Shown here: positions 1-9,177 of the stretch, piece after piece
Layout of the letters: each line of letters starts with the position of its first letter
How positions within the stretch are numbered: the stretch's first letter is position 1
Origin: Methylomicrobium sp. wino1
GTDB lineage: Bacteria; Pseudomonadota; Gammaproteobacteria; Methylococcales; Methylomonadaceae
Direction of reading: 5' to 3'
NCBI RefSeq assembly: GCF_003932755.1
Contig: NZ_CP024202.1
Location: forward strand, 1,488,001 to 1,552,000
DNA: 64,000 bases
Translations under genes and position numbers: made by a program
The notes under the pieces: model-generated
The model's database searches: none
The model's input: only the letters and a program-made list of their open reading frames with translations
Told to the model about the DNA's origin: nothing

Positions 1-1
1 C

Positions 2-874
2 AAGCGCCCGGACGATAAACATCAAGGCGGCTTATGGGAATTCCCGGGCGGTAAAATCGAGCCGGGCGAAACGCAGCGTCAAGCATTGGACCGCGAGCTC
101 CATGAAGAACTGGCCATCGACGTTAAAACCGCAACGCCGCTGATCACGATTCATCACGACTACCCGGACCTCAGCGTTAAGCTCAAAGTTTGGCGGGTCG
201 ACCGTTTCGAAGGCGCCCCGCATGGCAGAGAAGGACAAGCGGTCGAGTGGGTCGCTCCGGCCGATCTTCAAAACTATTCGTTTCCGGCGGCAAATCGTCC
301 GATCTTGACCGCGCTACGCTTGCCGTCGTTTTATGCAATCCTGGACGACAGCCCCCCCTCGGCGTTATTCTCTAATTTACAAGCTATTCTCGCCAATGGC
401 ATTCAACTGATTCAATTGCGCTTGAAAACATTAACGGCCGGCGAAGCGGTGGAATTTATAGCGCGCATCATTCCTTTATGCCGTCGTTATGGCGTATCGC
501 TTCTGCTCAACTCGGCCGTTTCCGGAGTCGAGGCGAGTGCCGTCGACGGAATGCATTTAACTGGTAGGGATTTAATGATGTTACGCGAACGGCCGGACTG
601 TCAAGGCTGGCTGGCCGCCTCTTGCCATAATGAAGTGGAACTACGCCATGCTGAATCCATCGGCGTCGATTTTGCCGTGTTGGCCCCGGTGTTGCCGACC
701 GCCACGCATCCGGGAGCCCGAATACTCGGTTGGCAAGGCTTTACAGCACTCGCCGAAACCGCGAATATTCCGGTTTTTGGCTTGGGAGGGTTGGCTATGG
801 GCGATCTGACGCGAGTCCGTGAAGCCGGCGGCCAAGGCGTGGCCGGTATCCGAGCGTTTATCAGAGCGGAATAA
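2..874 (+). CDS. Nudix hydrolase fused to ThiE/TenI-like domain (5' truncated)
   Basis: The reading frame is open from base 2, so the true start lies upstream of the window. The first visible residues contain a Nudix box: GGKIEPGE, seven residues, then RELHEEL. This signature belongs to MutT-type enzymes that hydrolyse oxidised nucleoside triphosphates such as 8-oxo-dGTP. After about 100 residues a second domain begins (FYAILDD, then IQLIQLRLK, and later VDGMHLT, GVDFAVLAPV and FGLGGL). It resembles the TIM barrel of thiamine-phosphate synthase/TenI. Nudix-ThiE fusions of this kind are known in proteobacteria next to or in place of mutT. The thiamine-synthase activity of the C-terminal half is unproven. 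The box ends in Ala-Ile where Gly is usual, a common variation. Confidence 0.85.
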   Translation, partial: KRPDDKHQGGLWEFPGGKIEPGETQRQALDRELHEELAIDVKTATPLITIHHDYPDLSVKLKVWRVDRFEGAPHGREGQAVEWVAPADLQNYSFPAANRPILTALRLPSFYAILDDSPPSALFSNLQAILANGIQLIQLRLKTLTAGEAVEFIARIIPLCRRYGVSLLLNSAVSGVEASAVDGMHLTGRDLMMLRERPDCQGWLAASCHNEVELRHAESIGVDFAVLAPVLPTATHPGARILGWQGFTALAETANIPVFGLGGLAMGDLTRVREAGGQGVAGIRAFIRAE

Positions 875-876
875 AA

Positions 877-982
877 GCGTTCCCAGGCTCCAGCGTGGAA
901 CGCAGACGTAGCCCGCACCGCTCCGCGGTGAGGGGACGCTGGAGCGTCCCCGACTGTACTCCCACGCTGGAGCGTGGGAGCC
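877..982. repeat. REP-like palindromes (CCACGCTGGAGCGTGGG type)
   Basis: Two related palindromes flank a third hairpin. The clearest is at 960-981, where CCCACGCTGGAGCGTGGG can fold on itself. The same unit recurs near 10066-10140, 17342-17370, 21108-21180, 54226-54250 and 63755-63855. The reverse-strand reading frames across it are incidental. Confidence 0.7.
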
Positions 983-1082
983 ATTTGATAGGGGGGTATA
1001 CAAAGCTCGCCCGCCCGGCAAGGGCTTGTAAACGATGAACAACCGGCACCTTCGCAGTTCAAGACCCTAAAAGGCAAAACCA

Positions 1083-2363
1083 ATGCGATTCGAAACCTCA
1101 CGATTTTTCCTAATTATATTTTTACTGACATTCCTAAGCCAAACGGTTACGGCAAAGACCGGCCCTGAACTTGTCATGGACGTTTTTTGGGGCGAAACCT
1201 GTCCTCATTGCCTGGATCAAAAACCCTTTCTAAGCGAATTGGAAGAACGTTATCCGCAGTTGCAAATCCGGCAGCATGAAGTATGGCGCAACCGCTTCAA
1301 CCGGGAACTCTTTCAATTGACCGCGCGCGAACATGGCGTAGACGCCGACAGCGTGCCCGCCATATTTGTCGACGGCAAGGCCTTTTTCGGCGATGCGCCG
1401 TTTATCCGGTATCAAATCGAAGAAGCGGTTAAGGCAGCGTTGAACCGAAAACGGTCGCCGGACCATGGTTCGACGCAAGCGGCAGCACGGAAGCTTAGCA
1501 CATTGCATGAACAGCCGCCTCCCACCGCCACCACGATTTCCGTACCCTGGCTCGGAACCATAGACCTGATTCAGCAACCCCTCATATTCAGTACCCTCTT
1601 GATTGCCTTTGTCGACGGCTTTAACCCATGCTCGCTATGGGTATTGACGCTGCTCTTAGGCATGGTGATTCACTCAGGCTCTAGGCAACGAATATTGCTG
1701 GTCGGGCTGGTGTTTTTGTTCACCACGGCAATTCTCTACGGCGCCTTTGTCGCCGGCGTCTTTAAAGTGCTGAGTTACGTCGCCTATCTAATCTGGGTGC
1801 AATGGCTGGTGGCCTTGTTTGCGCTGCTATTCGGCCTGGTCAATATCAAAGACTATTTTTGGTTTAAAAAAGGCATCTCGTTCACGATATCGGACAAACA
1901 TAAACCGGGTATTTATCAATCGATACGAGGCTTGTTGAATCCCGAAAGAAAAGGCCTTGCGCTTGCGGGTGCTACATTCGTCATGGCCGCCGGCATTGCA
2001 TTAGTCGAATTGCCTTGTACGGCCGGTTTTCCTGTTATTTGGAGTCAACTGGTCAGATCGCAGCAAGTCGGCTCGATGGAGTTCTTGGGTTTATTGCTGA
2101 TTTATCTGTTCATTTATCTTTCGATTGAAATCGCGATTTTTTTGACGGCCTTGATAACCTTGAAAAGACAGCAGTTCGAACAAAAGCACGGTCAAACGCT
2201 CAAGCTTATCGGCGGCATGATCATGGTGGCGCTTGGAATCGTCATGATCGTCGACCCGAATTTGATGAACGATCTCACCGGTACCTTAATGGTATTCTCG
2301 GCCGTCCTGTTCGCTGCGGCAGTGATCATGCTCGTCCAAAAAATGCGAACCGGTGCAGAATAA
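1083..2363 (+). CDS. Thioredoxin-fold / CcdA-DsbD-like membrane protein
   Basis: This 426-aa protein has an N-terminal signal or anchor segment (about 8-24). A thioredoxin-like domain follows with the redox motif CPHC in WGETCPHCLDQKPFL and the cis-Pro region SVPAIFVDG. The second half has six or more membrane helices. Two cysteines sit in helix contexts typical of the CcdA/DsbD transporter family: FNPCSLW (about 180) and ELPCTAGFP (about 305). The likely role is moving reducing equivalents across the inner membrane to the periplasmic thioredoxin domain, for disulfide isomerisation, cytochrome c maturation or metal handling. The fusion order (thioredoxin first, then the transmembrane core) differs from classic DsbD. 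No operon partner is visible. Identification rests on motifs; the physiological partner is unknown. Confidence 0.75.
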   Translation: MRFETSRFFLIIFLLTFLSQTVTAKTGPELVMDVFWGETCPHCLDQKPFLSELEERYPQLQIRQHEVWRNRFNRELFQLTAREHGVDADSVPAIFVDGKAFFGDAPFIRYQIEEAVKAALNRKRSPDHGSTQAAARKLSTLHEQPPPTATTISVPWLGTIDLIQQPLIFSTLLIAFVDGFNPCSLWVLTLLLGMVIHSGSRQRILLVGLVFLFTTAILYGAFVAGVFKVLSYVAYLIWVQWLVALFALLFGLVNIKDYFWFKKGISFTISDKHKPGIYQSIRGLLNPERKGLALAGATFVMAAGIALVELPCTAGFPVIWSQLVRSQQVGSMEFLGLLLIYLFIYLSIEIAIFLTALITLKRQQFEQKHGQTLKLIGGMIMVALGIVMIVDPNLMNDLTGTLMVFSAVLFAAAVIMLVQKMRTGAE

Positions 2364-2408
2364 GCCGTTTAGCGATAGGCAGCCAACATTATTTCAAAAG
2401 ACCCGTCT

Positions 2409-2571
2409 ATAACCATCGTAGATCAAAATTCGGCCCAGGGTGATCGTCAAAGGACGCCGTGAATACGTCCGTCCATGTAGGCTCTATGCCAGCATTCATG
2501 CTGGCAAAGCCTTTACCGATCACCCCGGCGCCTCCTTAAGCATCGTCGAAATTTGAAGTGCGAAAGGTATA
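2409..2571 (+). repeat. Family-1 MITE-like element, copy A
   Basis: The element has imperfect terminal inverted repeats of about 26 bp. The left end reads ATAACCATCGTAGATCAAAA and the right end, reverse-complemented, ATACCTTTCGCACTTCAAAT; both continue into TTCGGC or a close variant. Inside lies the core GGACGCCGTGAATACGTCC and a hairpin GCCAGCATTCATGCTGGC. It carries no coding capacity. It lies 46 bp after the preceding stop codon and ends 16 bp before the next start codon. Confidence 0.85.
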
Positions 2572-2587
2572 AAACAGGATTGTCGTA

Positions 2588-3010
2588 ATGAATACAATGA
2601 AGCCATCATTTAAATACAAACTCATTGCCGCATCGCTGATGGGGATCATTGCTTTGATTGCCATTACGCCATTGTGCGGTTTTTTGTTTCAATGCGGCTG
2701 TGATTGGCCGTGGTTGGGTTTGGATGCCGGGTGTAATTATCACGAGGTGCATGCCGAGCATAAATGCCCATGGTGCGCCTCGCTGGCAACGGGAGTTTTG
2801 TCGACAGTCACGGCAACTTTGTTGTCGGTGTTAACCGTAATGATCGCGCCTGTTCCGCGCTTCTTGCGGGTCGTTAATGAATGGGTTTTAAGGATTTCCT
2901 TCGGGTCGGCAATTTTTGCGGGGACCGCTTTGGTAATGGCCGCAATCGCCGCAGTCCGGCAAGATTACCCTTTGGGAGTGGGAAGTGTGTTGTTAAACGC
3001 TACGATCTAA
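2588..3010 (+). CDS. Hypothetical four-helix membrane protein
   Basis: This is a 140-aa protein not recognised as a named family. Hydrophobic segments lie at about 12-32, 65-88, 103-122 and near the C-terminus. Between the first two is a cysteine- and aromatic-rich extracytoplasmic loop with CGCDWPW and CPWC, which could bind metal or form disulfides. An AGGA-like ribosome site precedes the ATG, within or beside the right end of the upstream repeat. Function is unknown. Confidence 0.6.
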   Translation: MNTMKPSFKYKLIAASLMGIIALIAITPLCGFLFQCGCDWPWLGLDAGCNYHEVHAEHKCPWCASLATGVLSTVTATLLSVLTVMIAPVPRFLRVVNEWVLRISFGSAIFAGTALVMAAIAAVRQDYPLGVGSVLLNATI

Positions 3011-3605
3011 GATTGTCCATCAACGAGATTTCGCGAGCGGCAATTTAGAAAAAAGGGGCCAGTAAGCTGCGGGGAAACGATGCGGACAGGTTTGCAAGCC
3101 TCATCCTACGCAAGAGCGGCCATGCGGGATGGGCTGCGCAGTAGGATGTGTAGGAGCGAAGCGGACACCCATCTTGGGCAGGAAAACGTTGCGGACGGGT
3201 TGATAAAGCCCCATAAGCGCCAACTTAGTGCTTATCCTATGGTGCATTTGCTGCTTTATTCGTCATATCGGCATGGATTACCGATATCCTGTTTACATAA
3301 ATGTGAAGCTAAGCATTGCTATCCGTGGCACTGGATTCCGCCACAAATCCGTATGGAACGGATTTGCATTTACCCGAAGAGCTCCGGGCAGGATAGCCGC
3401 CCGGAGTGAATCCCTGGCGAAATAACGTGTTTTTTTACTTAAGTTGGCGCCAATGTGATAAAACCGCCGTCCGGCGGTAAGGACGGACGACACGCCAAAT
3501 TTAGCGCTCGGTCGCTGCTTTTTGTACAATAGGTATATTTATACTTGTGTAGAACGGCGGCGCCGGGTGTAGGAACGATAAAGGGTTGGGGATTAGCGCA
3601 CCGAT
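3011..3605. other. Intergenic region with degenerate repeats, no gene
   Basis: No reading frame here has a convincing start, ribosome site or family resemblance. The stretch at about 3262-3400 (GGCATGGATTACCGATATCC and following bases) resembles 32278-32370. The stretch at about 3485-3545 (ACGACACGCCAAATTTAGCG and the poly-T part after it) resembles 10325-10395. These are decayed intergenic repeats. Confidence 0.6.
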
Positions 3606-5705
3606 TCATGCCAAATAAATCCTCTCCAATGCGCTGCGCGAGACATTGCCACAGTTATCTTCGGCTTCGATTAAATAACGTACGTCGCCCGCTCCGACCG
3701 GTAAGGACGCGGTGCAATAATCGGCCGATACCGAGGCGCCGGTGTGGCTTGGATACGGGCCGTGATTGTTGAGATCCAGGCGTTTCTCGCCGGAAGCGGT
3801 GCGCAGTACCAATGTCGTGCGCTTCAGGCCGGATAGGTCGTTGATAAAAGTATGCAACGTGGCTTGTCTTGGCGCGGCTTTAAGGCAACCCTGTCCCCAG
3901 CAATCGCCGCCCGGGTTTTCCGGCGTTACCCAGGGAGCGAAAATGGTCGGTCCGGTGCGGTCGCTGACTTGTTTAACGGCGCTGCCCAATAAATGCCAGC
4001 CTTTATTGGCCGCTTCGGTGACTTGTTTATCCCAGACGTCCTGACCGGTCCAATACCAGTAACAGCTGGTTTCGGCCGTGAGCATCAAGCGCGAGGCTTC
4101 TTGCAGCGTGGCATGTTCCGGCGCGCTGTCTTCGATCGTATGCACGAGGTTTTGTAGCGCCGTGAGCGCGGCCCAGGAGTTTAGATCGGGCGAATAGGGC
4201 TGGTCGTAACGGCTAAACCACTTCATGAACTGCGGATCGCCGTTGTCGGCCCCACTCCAGGAGCCGGGTTCGATATGCACGGCCTGAGCCGGGTCGGGCG
4301 GAAAGCGTTGTAAATAATCCTCGCTGGTGGTCAGTTCGAAACGCGGGTCTTCATGCAGCCAGCGCACCAGTTGGCTGGTGTTGTGATGATAATAGCTGTC
4401 GGCGCCGCCGCCGTGGTTGTCGCCGTCGGAATGCAGCAGAAAAAATGGCGGATGTTTCGGATCGAAGCTGCCGGTGTGAACGATTTGATCGTAGACTTGG
4501 CCGAGAACATCGGGATATTGTAAGGCGCCGAAACCGCCCCGGGCATCTTCGTTGCCGATGTAGCGCTCGGCCGGAATGCCGATGATTTTATGCGTCTTGC
4601 CGTCAGGGTCTTCGTAGGCGATATATTCGGGTCGCATCAGGCTTGGAGAAATTTTCGAGCCGGCCCAGATGTTGTGCAGTTGCAACCAATCGTCCACCGG
4701 CGGGTTGATTTGTTCCGCGAGGTTGGGCGGCAGCATGCCTTCGTTGATACCGGCGTAGGGATAGTCGCGGCAGGCGCGGTAACGGTGAATGGAATCGTAG
4801 ATGACCGCTTCGATGCCGGCTTCCTTTAGTGCCGGAATCATACGTACATGGAAGGCGGTCTCCGGTGGGAACAAGACTTTGGAGGCTTCGGCGCCGAAAT
4901 GGGCGCGAATGGCGTCTTGATGCCATTGAATGTGACGCACGATGTTGCGCGCCGGAATCAGCGCCATCAGCGGATGAAAGTAGCCGAACGCGGAAAAGGC
5001 CATGCGGGGATTGCCGAGTGCGGTTTTAGAGCCGGCGATGCCGCGCAGCTCGTTTTTCCATCCCGCGAAACGGCCGCCGCATAAGCCTTGCGCCTCGCAC
5101 CGGTCGAGTTGTTCAATCAGCGAACCGCTCCAACTGGTCGACAGTCCGGCATGCGGCAAGTCGCCCTCGCCATATTGGCGCACAGCGGCCGGTAAGAAGC
5201 CTTTGTAATTGCCGACCCGAGAGCCGAATATCTCGTCTTTTTCGCCATCCCAATAATCGGGGTCGGTCGCGCGGTAATAGGGTTGGTGCATGTGCTTGTG
5301 AATGCCGAAATACACCTTGACGCCGCCTGTAATCTCTATTTTTCGTGCGGGACGGGGCGGCGTGTCGAGACGGAGGTCGCGATAGACTTTGATCCAGTCG
5401 TCTCCGCCGGCCCGGCTCAAGTCGGCCTGGCGGCAGCCTTCGATCTGTATATGGATATGGTTTGCGGCAAATAAACCGGCCGGTATCTTTGCGGTATAAA
5501 TGTAGCCGCCTTTGTCGTCGGCCCGACTGCCGATCGCATCATCCTTTATGATTTTTTGCCGGCCTTCGCCGTGTAGGATCACTTGCGGAAACGGGACTTT
5601 TCCGTCGGCGCGAAAGCCGACCTCGAATGATGGGTTTTTTCCCGAGGCATCGCAAGCAAGCGATTCGGGACAGTTAATATCCGATAGTTTGGAAAAAATA
5701 ATCAT
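3606..5705 (-). CDS. Glycoside hydrolase family 57 protein (alpha-amylase-like)
   Basis: A protein of about 699 aa that likely cleaves or transfers alpha-glucans in the cytoplasm, consistent with the glycogen metabolism common in type I methanotrophs. Family motifs are visible: GIHKHMHQPYY (motif 1), a FPPETAF segment whose Glu fits the catalytic nucleophile position of the family's W-x-P-E motif, and FFLLHSDGDNHGG around the presumed acid/base Asp. The first 150 residues look like a beta-rich carbohydrate-binding or starch-excess-type module. A start at 5705 (MIIFSKLSD) is preferred because an upstream in-frame ATG at 5759 would add 18 unconserved residues; neither start has a strong ribosome site. 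No signal peptide is evident. Exact substrate specificity within GH57 cannot be read from sequence alone. Confidence 0.82.
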   Translation of the reverse strand: MIIFSKLSDINCPESLACDASGKNPSFEVGFRADGKVPFPQVILHGEGRQKIIKDDAIGSRADDKGGYIYTAKIPAGLFAANHIHIQIEGCRQADLSRAGGDDWIKVYRDLRLDTPPRPARKIEITGGVKVYFGIHKHMHQPYYRATDPDYWDGEKDEIFGSRVGNYKGFLPAAVRQYGEGDLPHAGLSTSWSGSLIEQLDRCEAQGLCGGRFAGWKNELRGIAGSKTALGNPRMAFSAFGYFHPLMALIPARNIVRHIQWHQDAIRAHFGAEASKVLFPPETAFHVRMIPALKEAGIEAVIYDSIHRYRACRDYPYAGINEGMLPPNLAEQINPPVDDWLQLHNIWAGSKISPSLMRPEYIAYEDPDGKTHKIIGIPAERYIGNEDARGGFGALQYPDVLGQVYDQIVHTGSFDPKHPPFFLLHSDGDNHGGGADSYYHHNTSQLVRWLHEDPRFELTTSEDYLQRFPPDPAQAVHIEPGSWSGADNGDPQFMKWFSRYDQPYSPDLNSWAALTALQNLVHTIEDSAPEHATLQEASRLMLTAETSCYWYWTGQDVWDKQVTEAANKGWHLLGSAVKQVSDRTGPTIFAPWVTPENPGGDCWGQGCLKAAPRQATLHTFINDLSGLKRTTLVLRTASGEKRLDLNNHGPYPSHTGASVSADYCTASLPVGAGDVRYLIEAEDNCGNVSRSALERIYLA

Positions 5706-5808
5706 CTTTATGCCTATGATTTCAACGACTGAGAATGATAAAAGTGTATGTCTTCCCAATCAATCTGTCGACTGTGTCAATTGCTGTTTTTATTGATTAG
5801 CTAAGAGA

Positions 5809-5883
5809 CTATTTTCGTTGACCGGAAATTGCCTCGGTGCGTTTGTACGTCGCCGGATGGCTGGACAGATAATCGAACTTTGG
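5809..5883 (-). pseudogene. Vestigial C-terminus of an M48 peptidase paralogue
   Basis: Read on the minus strand this encodes PKFDYLSSHPATYKRTEAIS and then GQRK and a stop. The intact downstream-numbered neighbour at 5977 ends in PEFDYLSSHPATDKRIAAIS, DRRK and a stop. The two 3' ends are about 170 bp apart on the same strand. Nothing further upstream of the fragment resembles the protease. It is best read as a remnant of a tandem duplication or a template-switch event. Confidence 0.8.
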
Positions 5884-5976
5884 CGGGACGGGGTTTATTC
5901 ATCCCTAAATGGAATAGAAAGACTAATGCTTTATTGATGATAAATCGGTAAATAGTAGGTAATTTTCATCACCCTA

Positions 5977-6996
5977 CTACTTTCGTCGATCGGAAATCGC
6001 CGCGATGCGTTTGTCCGTCGCCGGATGACTAGACAGGTAGTCGAACTCGGGATTCAAACCATGGCTTTGTTCGAGTAGGGTCAGTATCCGGGTGAAATGT
6101 TCGACCGGTATGTTTTGTTGGTCGAGTAATTCGATGGCATAGCGGTCGGCTTCCAGCTCGAACTGTCTCGAATAGCGAGTTTCGACTAAGACGGTCGGCA
6201 GCGCGACCGACAAGGAGGTGACCGAGGCGATGTCGCCTAAAAGTCCCGCCATGAACAGTGCGGTCAACGAGTCCTGCAATAAGGATCGCAAGCCGTGTTT
6301 ATGTTCGATGTGGCCGATTTCATGCGCCAGTACCGCGAGGATTTGTTCGTTGTTTTCGGCCAAGTCCAGCAAAGCGTCGGTCAGGATAATGTTGCCGCCC
6401 GGTAAAGCGAGTGCATTTGCGCCCATTTTTGTGCTGTTTCGAAATAGTAAGCGGTAGCGGTGCTCGCGTTGGGTGTCAGCGGTCAATTGTTGTAATTGCC
6501 GGTTCAGTTCCTCCTGCACGTTGGAATCGATAGACGTTTCGGTGAATAGCCAGCTATCGAGTTTAGCCAACGCTTCTTTGGCTAGTTTGTGTTCGACATG
6601 AGCGGGTAAACTGTTTGCGACAGTCTTTGCGACGAGCGGTACGCCGAATTCGATACCGGCCCAAATAGTCGCGGCAGTCAGTAGCAATGCCGCGAGTACG
6701 TAGGTTCGGTTTTTTTCCAGAGAATGTAATAGGGATTGCGGCCGGTTTTTGTTGAAATAGCGGCACACTCGGTCGATCGCTTCATTATCGTCGGTTTCAA
6801 TCTTGCTTCCGTCCGACAGGAAAATATTGCGCCGAGTATTGCCCAGACGCGCCGCGATCGACAGCCGGTCGACTGTGCTGTCCCATTGCGACGCATCGCT
6901 CCGGATCAAGACCTTGCCGGATTCGTAAAAAACCAGTTCGACCGGTGTTTGCACCGATGATTTGCCGTCGTAATAAAGAGCTTTGACGCTGATCAC
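5977..6996 (-). CDS. M48-family zinc metallopeptidase
   Basis: This protein of about 340 aa has the zinc-protease signature HEIGHIEHKHG and a downstream Glu in the helix FELEADRYAIELL, the third zinc ligand of M48 peptidases. A membrane helix lies near residues 95-115, so the protease domain is probably periplasmic. The N-terminal 90 residues form a separate small domain. The favoured start is a GTG at 6996 that overlaps the stop codon of the upstream DUF898 gene as GTGA. An ATG at 7146 would impose a basic, low-complexity extension read out of frame with that gene. The overlap implies translational coupling with the membrane partner. The family is related to BepA/Oma1-type quality-control proteases; the substrate is unknown. 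Confidence 0.82.
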   Translation of the reverse strand: MISVKALYYDGKSSVQTPVELVFYESGKVLIRSDASQWDSTVDRLSIAARLGNTRRNIFLSDGSKIETDDNEAIDRVCRYFNKNRPQSLLHSLEKNRTYVLAALLLTAATIWAGIEFGVPLVAKTVANSLPAHVEHKLAKEALAKLDSWLFTETSIDSNVQEELNRQLQQLTADTQREHRYRLLFRNSTKMGANALALPGGNIILTDALLDLAENNEQILAVLAHEIGHIEHKHGLRSLLQDSLTALFMAGLLGDIASVTSLSVALPTVLVETRYSRQFELEADRYAIELLDQQNIPVEHFTRILTLLEQSHGLNPEFDYLSSHPATDKRIAAISDRRK

Positions 6997-8018
6997 AAGC
7001 CGATGTCGATATCTAAAAAGTCGCCGACTTCCTCGCCGATCGCTTCGGCTTGTTCGGCTTCCGCGGAGATGAACTGATCGAGATCGCCGGTCGAATTCAA
7101 TGAGAGACAGGCGATGCGATAGCGTGCCATTCTGATCTTTGCCCAAGGAATCAACAAGCCCAATGAAACGATGATGGCTAGCGCATTCGTGAAATAAAGC
7201 CAGCAGATTTTGCCGGTTTCCAGGCGGCTTTCGAATTGTATGTGAGGCAGGAAAGTATGATTGATGGAAAGATTAGTGATTTGGGTATACACATAACCAT
7301 AGACAAGCATCAAAAAGGGATAAAACAGCAAAAGCAGAATTGCCGGTAAGGCCGGATTTATAGAACCGTCAGTCAGCCCTATTCCTTGCCAAAGGGCATA
7401 AGAAAATCCCGCGACCGTAAGCAGAGTAGCCAACAATATGAGCAACGCCTTACCGTAAACGGCATAAAATTGATTAGTAGTTGCCGTCATTTCGAAGCGG
7501 CTGGTGCCGTAGGCGCTGTTGTCGATCACGAATTGTTTACGGGCTTTGGTGAAATAGGGGTAGGCCAAGCCGAACGTGAATGCGATCAGAATCGGCAAGC
7601 CGACGAATACCCATAGCGCTTTGAGATAATCGCCGCTGAAATGAAAACGGATATTGCGGTAGGCCGAATTGTACCAATTAAATTTGAGCGCCTTGATGAC
7701 GACCCATGGAAAAACCGGTATGAAAAGCAGAATTAAAACCGCCTCGGCTTCCGGAAACAGCGCCGCAATCGCTACATAAACGATCACGAGAGCTAATACC
7801 AGCAGACGGCCTTTCAGGATCTTGACCGGGTCGGCCAAGTAATCGAACGGCGCGTTCATCAGGTAGGTGTTGTTGTAAAAATAACGTCGCGTTCTGACTT
7901 TGGCCCAGGCCGAGTAAATGCCCAGCGTGATGATCGAAAGCAAAATATTGACGATCCAAATTTTAAAAAACTCGCCGGCTTTGCCGTGAAATTCGAATGG
8001 ATGGTGGTTTGGTTGCAT
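6993..8018 (-). CDS. DUF898 / YjgN-family membrane protein
   Basis: A 341-aa polytopic protein with a repeated architecture. Two halves each carry an F-x-G-K-A-G-E-F or related start (HPFEFHGKAGEFFKIW) and the family hallmark ITLGIYSAWAKVRTRRYFYN, later echoed by LGLLIPWAKIRMARYRIACL. About eight hydrophobic segments are visible. A good ribosome site (AGGAAAAACC) precedes the ATG at 8018. The gene is coupled through a GTGA overlap to the M48 peptidase, an association seen for YjgN-like proteins elsewhere. The biochemical role of the family is not established. Confidence 0.85.
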   Translation of the reverse strand: MQPNHHPFEFHGKAGEFFKIWIVNILLSIITLGIYSAWAKVRTRRYFYNNTYLMNAPFDYLADPVKILKGRLLVLALVIVYVAIAALFPEAEAVLILLFIPVFPWVVIKALKFNWYNSAYRNIRFHFSGDYLKALWVFVGLPILIAFTFGLAYPYFTKARKQFVIDNSAYGTSRFEMTATTNQFYAVYGKALLILLATLLTVAGFSYALWQGIGLTDGSINPALPAILLLLFYPFLMLVYGYVYTQITNLSINHTFLPHIQFESRLETGKICWLYFTNALAIIVSLGLLIPWAKIRMARYRIACLSLNSTGDLDQFISAEAEQAEAIGEEVGDFLDIDIGL

Positions 8019-8120
8019 GGTTTTTCCTGTGTGCGATCGATATAGGCTATTCAGCCGGATTAAAGTCGTACTCAGGCTTAAAGATAGTCCTATTTCTTCA
8101 AAAGTGGAAAAACGCTTTGG

Positions 8121-8522
8121 TTAATCATCGTCTTCTAGCAATTCGACACCGATTCTGCTTCGATGCACGCAGTCGGCGTAGACATCGTCGGCATTCGACA
8201 AGCCGCGCGCTTCCAAATAACACTGGCGCGAAACCGTTAAATAGTCTTCTAAATCGACTTTAGGCGTTTTGTGTCCGGCAAAACGCATGCAGTTCGTAAA
8301 GGCGCCGGCATTGTAGATAACGGGGATTTCGACCTCGGTCATACCGCCCCCCGTCGGCACTTTTAGGCGCTCCTTGTGCATCGAAGTTTTGAAGCAATTC
8401 GAGGCATCGATGAAATAACCTCGATTGTTTTCTAGGGGTTCGGTTTCGGTTAATGTACCAGAGCAACTTTGTAAAATAATTATCGCTATCGGCAAGGCGG
8501 CTTTTTTAATACTGAGCATCAT
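8121..8522 (-). CDS. Small lipoprotein, hypothetical
   Basis: This 133-aa product begins with a short basic region, a hydrophobic stretch (AALPIAIIILQS) and a lipobox-like LQSC with Cys near residue 20, so it is a predicted lipoprotein. The mature part contains four further cysteines spaced to allow two disulfides (SNCFKTS, TNCMRF, RQCYLE, ADCVHR). An acidic tail ends in EDDD. No family was recognised. It lies upstream of, and in the same orientation as, the DUF898-M48 pair, about 100 bp away. Confidence 0.65.
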   Translation of the reverse strand: MMLSIKKAALPIAIIILQSCSGTLTETEPLENNRGYFIDASNCFKTSMHKERLKVPTGGGMTEVEIPVIYNAGAFTNCMRFAGHKTPKVDLEDYLTVSRQCYLEARGLSNADDVYADCVHRSRIGVELLEDDD

Positions 8523-8593
8523 TTTAATTGGGGTAAAAGGGGCGACAAGTTATTATCGAGCCGAAATATGACAATTAAATGAATCGGCAATTT

Positions 8594-8809
8594 ACTCCCT
8601 TTTGATTGTAAAACCGTCTAAGAATAAAAGGCATGGGATGTGTCTATCGAGGCTCGCCGTGAACCCATCCTGGGCTTGACGGCAGCTAAGCGCCAAGGAT
8701 GGTGTGAATGCAGATTTTGCAGGAGCAAAAATCTGCCCCAGCTGCCGACATCCTCGTTAGCCACACCATACCTTCATAAAGTTAGCTAATTTTTGAGTAT
8801 AAAGGGAGT
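8594..8809 (+). repeat. Family-3 MITE-like element, copy a
   Basis: Terminal inverted repeats start with ACTCCCTTTTGATTGTAAAA on the left. The reverse complement of the right end starts ACTCCCTTTATACTCAAAAA. The interior holds a hairpin built from GCAGATTTTTG and its complement around GCAGGAGCAAAAATCTGC, and a longer pairing between AGCGCCAAGGATG and the flanks. The element has no coding capacity. Other copies are at 29410-29636 and 60754-60930. Confidence 0.85.
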
Positions 8810-8892
8810 AGTTGGATCGAAATGATTTATGATTGAACTCTCGAAGAGTTTCGTTGAGTACTTGATTGTCAAGGTAATCAATATTTAATAAA

Positions 8893-9102
8893 TATACCCA
8901 TCGTAGATGAAAAAAAAATCGGCACTGGGGTGCCCGTCAAAGGTCGCCGTGAACCCAGCACCTAAATTATCCAAGATAATTAACCATAGCCAATGGGCTA
9001 TGGAATTTAGGTGCTGGGTGAATACATCCCTGTAGGCAAAGCCTTAGCCGAGCACCCCGGCGCCTCCTAAGACACTGCCGAAATTTGAAGTGCGAAAGGT
9101 AT
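8893..9102 (+). repeat. Family-1 MITE-like element, copy B, with nested palindrome
   Basis: Ends match family 1 (TATACCCATCGTAGATGAAA on the left, TGCGAAAGGTAT on the right). The centre carries an extra palindrome bounded by CCAGCACCTAAATT and AATTTAGGTGCTGG, with a TAACCATAGCC-GGCTATGG inner stem. That inner module also occurs at about 25293-25345 and 31076-31135, and degenerately at 36445-36520. Confidence 0.85.
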
Positions 9103-9177
9103 AAGAGCTCATTTCTTCGATGCGATAATGTATGGTCTGTTGTTAAACGGTTTTTTAAAATTTAACGGGGGCGGGAT

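Noticed and set aside
601-1101. Reverse-strand open frames up to 166 codons
   Set aside because: They run across the 3' end of the Nudix/ThiE gene and a REP palindrome; no ribosome site or family resemblance.
3080-3409. 109-codon forward frame
   Set aside because: It covers decayed repeats shared with other intergenic sites and has no gene-like features.
4590-5029. Forward frames opposite the GH57 gene
   Set aside because: They are antisense shadows; the minus-strand protein has clear family motifs.
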